Origin: Thermodesulfovibrionales bacterium
GTDB taxonomy: Bacteria > Nitrospirota > Thermodesulfovibrionia > Thermodesulfovibrionales > SM23-35
Assembly (NCBI GenBank): GCA_022865525.1
Contig: JALHSV010000184.1
Coordinates: forward strand, 1-8,326
DNA length: 8,326 bases
Direction: 5' to 3'
Under the pieces are notes generated by a model that was not told the DNA's origin, made no database searches, and saw only the letters and a list, made by a program, of their open reading frames with translations. Below, in pieces: positions 5,718-8,326 of this stretch (position 1 is the stretch's first letter; the number at the start of each line of letters is the position of its first letter). The position numbers were made by a program, and so were the translations under genes.

Positions 5718-6434
5718 ATGTCATATATTCTTGATGCACTCAGAAAGTCTGAAAGAGAACGCAGACGTGGATCGATTCCTGATCCGCTGACTGTTCAGGA
5801 ACCTCTTCCCCACGAAAAGAGAAAGCGTGCTGTATGGCTTTTCGTAATCATGGCAGCATTACTCATAAACGCAGTGATATTTGGATTGTGGTTTGGTTCC
5901 CGGTATTCGCAGAAAGCTCCTGTGGTTCAGGAAGACGCGAGTCAGAATATTCATAAGCCACAACAGGCAAACAATCCGCCACAAAGCGCGCCTCAAATGA
6001 AAGATGAGCAAAAGTATATTCCTATTAAAAATGACCCGCATACAGGAAAGTCACCTTCGAACATCCTGAATTCACAAGAACACAGGAAGAGCCAGGAACA
6101 TCTTGTGCGGAAGGGAGAAGGGACAAATCACGATATCACGAGGATTTCTCCGGGCAATACAATGTCTGCACCAGAGACTGAGATACCACCACCTGATAAA
6201 ACGAAACTGTATAGCCTGAACGAACTGCCTTCTTCCGTCAGACAGAAACTTCCGGACTTTTCTCTCTCTGTCTTTCTCTATGCGGATGAGCCTGATGCGA
6301 GAATGGTGAGGGTGAATGGCAACAGGATGAAAGAAGGGCAGTATTTGACCACCGGCCTGAAGCTTGAAGAGATTATTCCCGATGGAGTAATCTTCAGCTA
6401 TATGCACTACCGGTTTCGCATCGGGATACCGTAG
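5718..6434 (+). CDS. gspB: GspB, partner of the GspA secretion ATPase
   Basis: A 238-residue bitopic inner-membrane protein. The first residues, MSYILDALRKSERERRRG, are the hallmark of GspB/ExeB, a short cytosolic segment. One membrane helix lies at about 38-59 and is followed by a long, low-complexity periplasmic linker rich in Pro, Gln, Ser and Lys (about 61-160). The C-terminal GspB domain occupies about 164-238 (LYSLNELPSSVRQKLP, then FSLSVFLYADEPDARMVRVNG, then a final strand ending RFRIGIP). The linker is long enough to reach into the peptidoglycan layer, consistent with the family's role with GspA. The conserved LxELPxxVRxxLP and VNG stretches agree with the T2SSB domain. Downstream lies a 94-bp gap with a separate promoter for etfB; I see no strong terminator after gspB, so some read-through is possible. 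Confidence 0.9.
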   Translation: MSYILDALRKSERERRRGSIPDPLTVQEPLPHEKRKRAVWLFVIMAALLINAVIFGLWFGSRYSQKAPVVQEDASQNIHKPQQANNPPQSAPQMKDEQKYIPIKNDPHTGKSPSNILNSQEHRKSQEHLVRKGEGTNHDITRISPGNTMSAPETEIPPPDKTKLYSLNELPSSVRQKLPDFSLSVFLYADEPDARMVRVNGNRMKEGQYLTTGLKLEEIIPDGVIFSYMHYRFRIGIP

Positions 6435-6446
6435 CATCTGTTCATC

Positions 6447-6476
6447 TTTACATCATAAAAATTACCATCGTATAAT
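6447..6476 (+). promoter_or_regulatory. sigma70-type promoter of etfBA
   Basis: TTTACA (6447-6452) and a perfect TATAAT (6471-6476) are separated by 18 nt. The predicted start near 6483 gives a leader of about 46 nt, with AAAGGA at 6515-6520 as the ribosome site before the ATG at 6529. This makes etfBA a transcription unit separate from gspAB. Confidence 0.65.
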
Positions 6477-6528
6477 ACCATTCTCATTTCTATGGAAACG
6501 TATCATAATCGTGAAAGGATGATTCATC

Positions 6529-7311
6529 ATGACTATAGTCGTATGTATTAAACAGGTCCCTGATACCGCTGAGGTAAAGATAAACCCTGAGACGGGCACA
6601 TTAATACGGGAAGGTGTTCCGAGCATCATCAATCCCTTTGACATGCATGCGCTTGAGGCAGGCCTTCAGATCAAGGATAGGGTAAAAGGCACGGTTATCG
6701 TTCTTACCATGGGGCCTCCGCAGGCTGAAACAGCTCTCAGAGATGCTATTGCGATGGGTGCCGATGACGGAATCCTTCTTTCAGACAGGGCATTTGCAGG
6801 TTCTGACACATGGGCAACATCTTTTACCCTGTCAAAGGCAATTCAGAAGATTGGTGCCGATATAATTATCTGCGGAAAACAGGCGATCGATGGTGATACC
6901 GCTCAGGTGGGACCTGAAACAGCCGAGTTTCTCAATATCCCGCATATTTCGTATGTGAGAAAGATAGAGGAAATAACCGGCACATCCATAAGAGTGCAGA
7001 GGCTCATGGATGACGGATACGATGTGATTGAATCTCCGCTCCCTGTGCTTTTGACTGTTGTAAAGGAATTAAATGAACCGAGATTGCCATCGCTGAAAGG
7101 AAAAATGGCTGCCAAGAAGGCAGAAATACAAAAATGGGGTCGGGCCGACATCATGGCAGATGAAAATGACATCGGTCTCAAGGGTTCACCGACACAGGTA
7201 AAAAATATCTTTACACCCGAAGCACGCTCAGGGAGGAAGATGCTTGAAGGATCACCGGAAGAACAGGTTGATGCCTTGCTTCAGGAGCTGAGGGGGATCA
7301 GATGCCTGTAA
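6529..7311 (+). CDS. etfB: electron transfer flavoprotein beta subunit, bifurcating-type motif
   Basis: Small subunit of the soluble heterodimeric electron transfer flavoprotein. It has 260 residues, the usual length. It opens with IVVCIKQVPDTAEVKINPETGTL (residues 3-25), then INPFDMHALEAGL (34-46), MGPPQAETALRDAIAMGAD (61-79) and GKQAIDGDTAQVGPETAEFL (116-135). In ordinary mitochondrial-type EtfB the last block reads as DDDxNQTG and binds AMP. In structurally studied bifurcating ETFs (for example Acidaminococcus and Thermotoga) the GDTAQVGP form binds a second FAD where electrons from NADH divide. I therefore infer a bifurcating-type subunit; a midpoint-potential split cannot be read from sequence. 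The C-terminal segment after about 200 is the arm that wraps around EtfA. The gene starts after AAAGGA and overlaps etfA by 10 bp, so stoichiometric co-translation is likely. Confidence 0.93.
   Translation: MTIVVCIKQVPDTAEVKINPETGTLIREGVPSIINPFDMHALEAGLQIKDRVKGTVIVLTMGPPQAETALRDAIAMGADDGILLSDRAFAGSDTWATSFTLSKAIQKIGADIIICGKQAIDGDTAQVGPETAEFLNIPHISYVRKIEEITGTSIRVQRLMDDGYDVIESPLPVLLTVVKELNEPRLPSLKGKMAAKKAEIQKWGRADIMADENDIGLKGSPTQVKNIFTPEARSGRKMLEGSPEEQVDALLQELRGIRCL
7291..7296 (+). promoter_or_regulatory. ribosome binding site of etfA inside etfB
   Basis: AGGGGG lies 5 nt before the etfA ATG at 7302 and within the final codons of etfB, with an AGGAG a little further up at 7283-7287. With the 10-bp gene overlap this fixes the etfA start and suggests translational coupling. 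Confidence 0.7.
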
Positions 7312-8326
7312 TTATCAATGCGGAAAAATGTAAAGGATGCGAAGAATGCCTCTCATCATGTCCTTTTGACGCAATCGTGATGAAAGAGGGAAAGGCATTG
7401 ATCAATGAATACTGCCAGGTATGCATGGCCTGCATCAGCATGTGTCCTGAAGGCGCAATTATAGAGGTTGAGAAGGAAGCACCTGTAGGCCTTGAAGATA
7501 TGCATTCCTATAAAGGGGTATGGATTTTTGCAGAGCAACGGGGAGGACAAGTCGCCTCTGTTTCATATGAACTCCTCGGCATCGGAAGAAGACTTGCGGA
7601 TGATATCGGGACAGACCTCTCAGCCGTTCTGTTTGGTGCGTACCAATCAGAAGCCCAGGAGCTTATTTGCTGGGGTGCTGATAAGGTCTATCACTCGTCT
7701 GATCCCATCTTCGAACATTTTCATGATGAACCGTATGCACAATTGCTGACCTCACTGATTATTGAACATCGGCCGGAAATTGTGCTCACCGGTGCAACAC
7801 CTATCGGACGCTCTTTTTTCCCAAGGGTCGCAGCGCGGGTAAGGACAGGGCTTACCGCAGATTGCACATCCCTTGCAATTGATAAGGAGACAAAAAACCT
7901 TCTCCAGATAAGGCCGGCATTCGGCGGTAATATTATGGCGACAATCCTCTGTCCAAATTACCGGCCCCAGATGGCAACGGTCAGGCCCAGAGTGATGAAA
8001 CGTGGCCGGTATGACGAGTCAAAAAAAGGTGATATTATTCATGTAAAGTCAGAAGACTTACAGTCGCGGACAAAAGTTCTTCAGACGGTAAAAGACACAT
8101 CTGACTTCATGATTAATCTTCAGGAAGCTGACATTATTGTATCCGGCGGAAGAGGATTAGGGGACCCGAAAGGATTTAAGCTCATTGCGGAACTTGCGGA
8201 ACTTCTCGGTGGTGCGGTGGGATCTTCAAGGGCGGCGGTTGATTCCGGATGGATCCCTTACAGGCATCAGGTTGGACAGACGGGAAAGACCGTATGTCCC
8301 AAAGTGTACTTTGCCTGCGGCATATC
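7302..8326 (+). CDS. etfA: electron transfer flavoprotein alpha subunit with N-terminal two-cluster ferredoxin domain, 3' end cut off
   Basis: 341 codons are visible; the frame is open to the window edge, so roughly the last 50-60 residues are probably missing. Residues 1-55 form a 2[4Fe-4S] ferredoxin domain with two complete motifs: C10-x2-C13-x2-C16-x3-C20-P and C38-x2-C41-x2-C44-x3-C48-P. After a short link the EtfA N-terminal domain starts near residue 69 (YKGVWIFAEQRGG). The FAD-binding domain shows SGGRGLGDPKGF (281-292), SSRAAVDSGW (308-317) and HQVGQTGKTVCPKVY (322-336), all typical. EtfA binds FAD and passes electrons to a dehydrogenase or quinone oxidoreductase. The clusters could add a ferredoxin-like electron route, as proposed for ferredoxin-fused EtfA of anaerobes. 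The partner enzyme is not in the window and would be expected just downstream. Confidence 0.93.
   Translation, partial: MPVIINAEKCKGCEECLSSCPFDAIVMKEGKALINEYCQVCMACISMCPEGAIIEVEKEAPVGLEDMHSYKGVWIFAEQRGGQVASVSYELLGIGRRLADDIGTDLSAVLFGAYQSEAQELICWGADKVYHSSDPIFEHFHDEPYAQLLTSLIIEHRPEIVLTGATPIGRSFFPRVAARVRTGLTADCTSLAIDKETKNLLQIRPAFGGNIMATILCPNYRPQMATVRPRVMKRGRYDESKKGDIIHVKSEDLQSRTKVLQTVKDTSDFMINLQEADIIVSGGRGLGDPKGFKLIAELAELLGGAVGSSRAAVDSGWIPYRHQVGQTGKTVCPKVYFACGI

Noticed and set aside
6072..6437. 121-codon minus-strand frame opposite gspB
   Set aside because: Shadow of the low-complexity GspB linker and C-terminal domain; no ribosome site or motif.
6519..6540. ATGAT/ATCAT inverted repeat and GACTATAGTC palindrome around the etfB start
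   Set aside because: Short, AT-rich and with almost no loop in the first case; likely chance, no operator family recognised.
6903..7749. Short frames on both strands within etfB and etfA
   Set aside because: The + strand etfB/etfA frames carry clear, conserved motifs throughout; the others are unsupported overlaps.
1..8326. CRISPR array, insertion sequence, tRNA or rRNA
   Set aside because: No regularly spaced direct repeats, no transposase-like reading frame and no tRNA or rRNA signature found on either strand.

Overview
The window reads as a chromosomal piece of a Gram-negative, probably anaerobic bacterium of moderate GC content. The GspA/GspB pair implies an outer membrane with type II secretion. 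The ferredoxin-domain EtfA with a bifurcating-type EtfB implies anaerobic flavin-based redox chemistry. Together with a short 'human/archaeal-type' transketolase and a DUF4079-like membrane protein, this suggests Nitrospirota (Thermodesulfovibrio-like) or a deltaproteobacterial relative. That placement is inference; no rRNA or other marker gene is present.

Layout. Positions 3-86 may hold the last 27 codons of a rightward gene. Positions 87-357 have no convincing gene but are dense in inverted repeats. A leftward operon then runs from 3459 down to 358: ribulose-phosphate 3-epimerase (rpe), a 27-codon relic of 6-phosphogluconate dehydrogenase (gnd), transketolase (tkt), and a four-helix DUF4079/cytochrome b561-like membrane protein. 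The rpe promoter is a near-consensus sigma70 site placed so close to the start codon that the mRNA should be essentially leaderless.

Divergently, on the + strand, comes an unrecognised 131-residue protein with a CGCP motif (3555-3950). A 157-bp gap with a degenerate, repeat-like inverted element follows. Then come gspA/exeA (4108-5700) and gspB (5718-6434), which form a two-gene operon for the inner-membrane GspAB complex of type II secretion. A second near-consensus promoter drives etfB (6529-7311) and etfA. The latter overlaps etfB by 10 bp and runs off the right edge.

How the genes work together: the leftward operon is a pentose-phosphate carbon-shuffling unit that appears to have lost its oxidative step, leaving only the start of gnd, whose stop codon overlaps the tkt start as ATGA. 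GspAB is an ATP-driven, peptidoglycan-binding pair that in known systems helps place the secretin through the cell wall. EtfBA is an electron-carrier pair whose EtfB carries the second-FAD motif of bifurcating ETFs and whose EtfA carries two [4Fe-4S] motifs. The strongest unexpected observations are the gnd relic, the divergent Rpe active site (metal-ligand His replaced by Gln), the leaderless rpe promoter, and the structured intergenic region at the left end. I found no CRISPR array, transposase, tRNA or rRNA, and no clear evidence of a wholly new multi-gene system.
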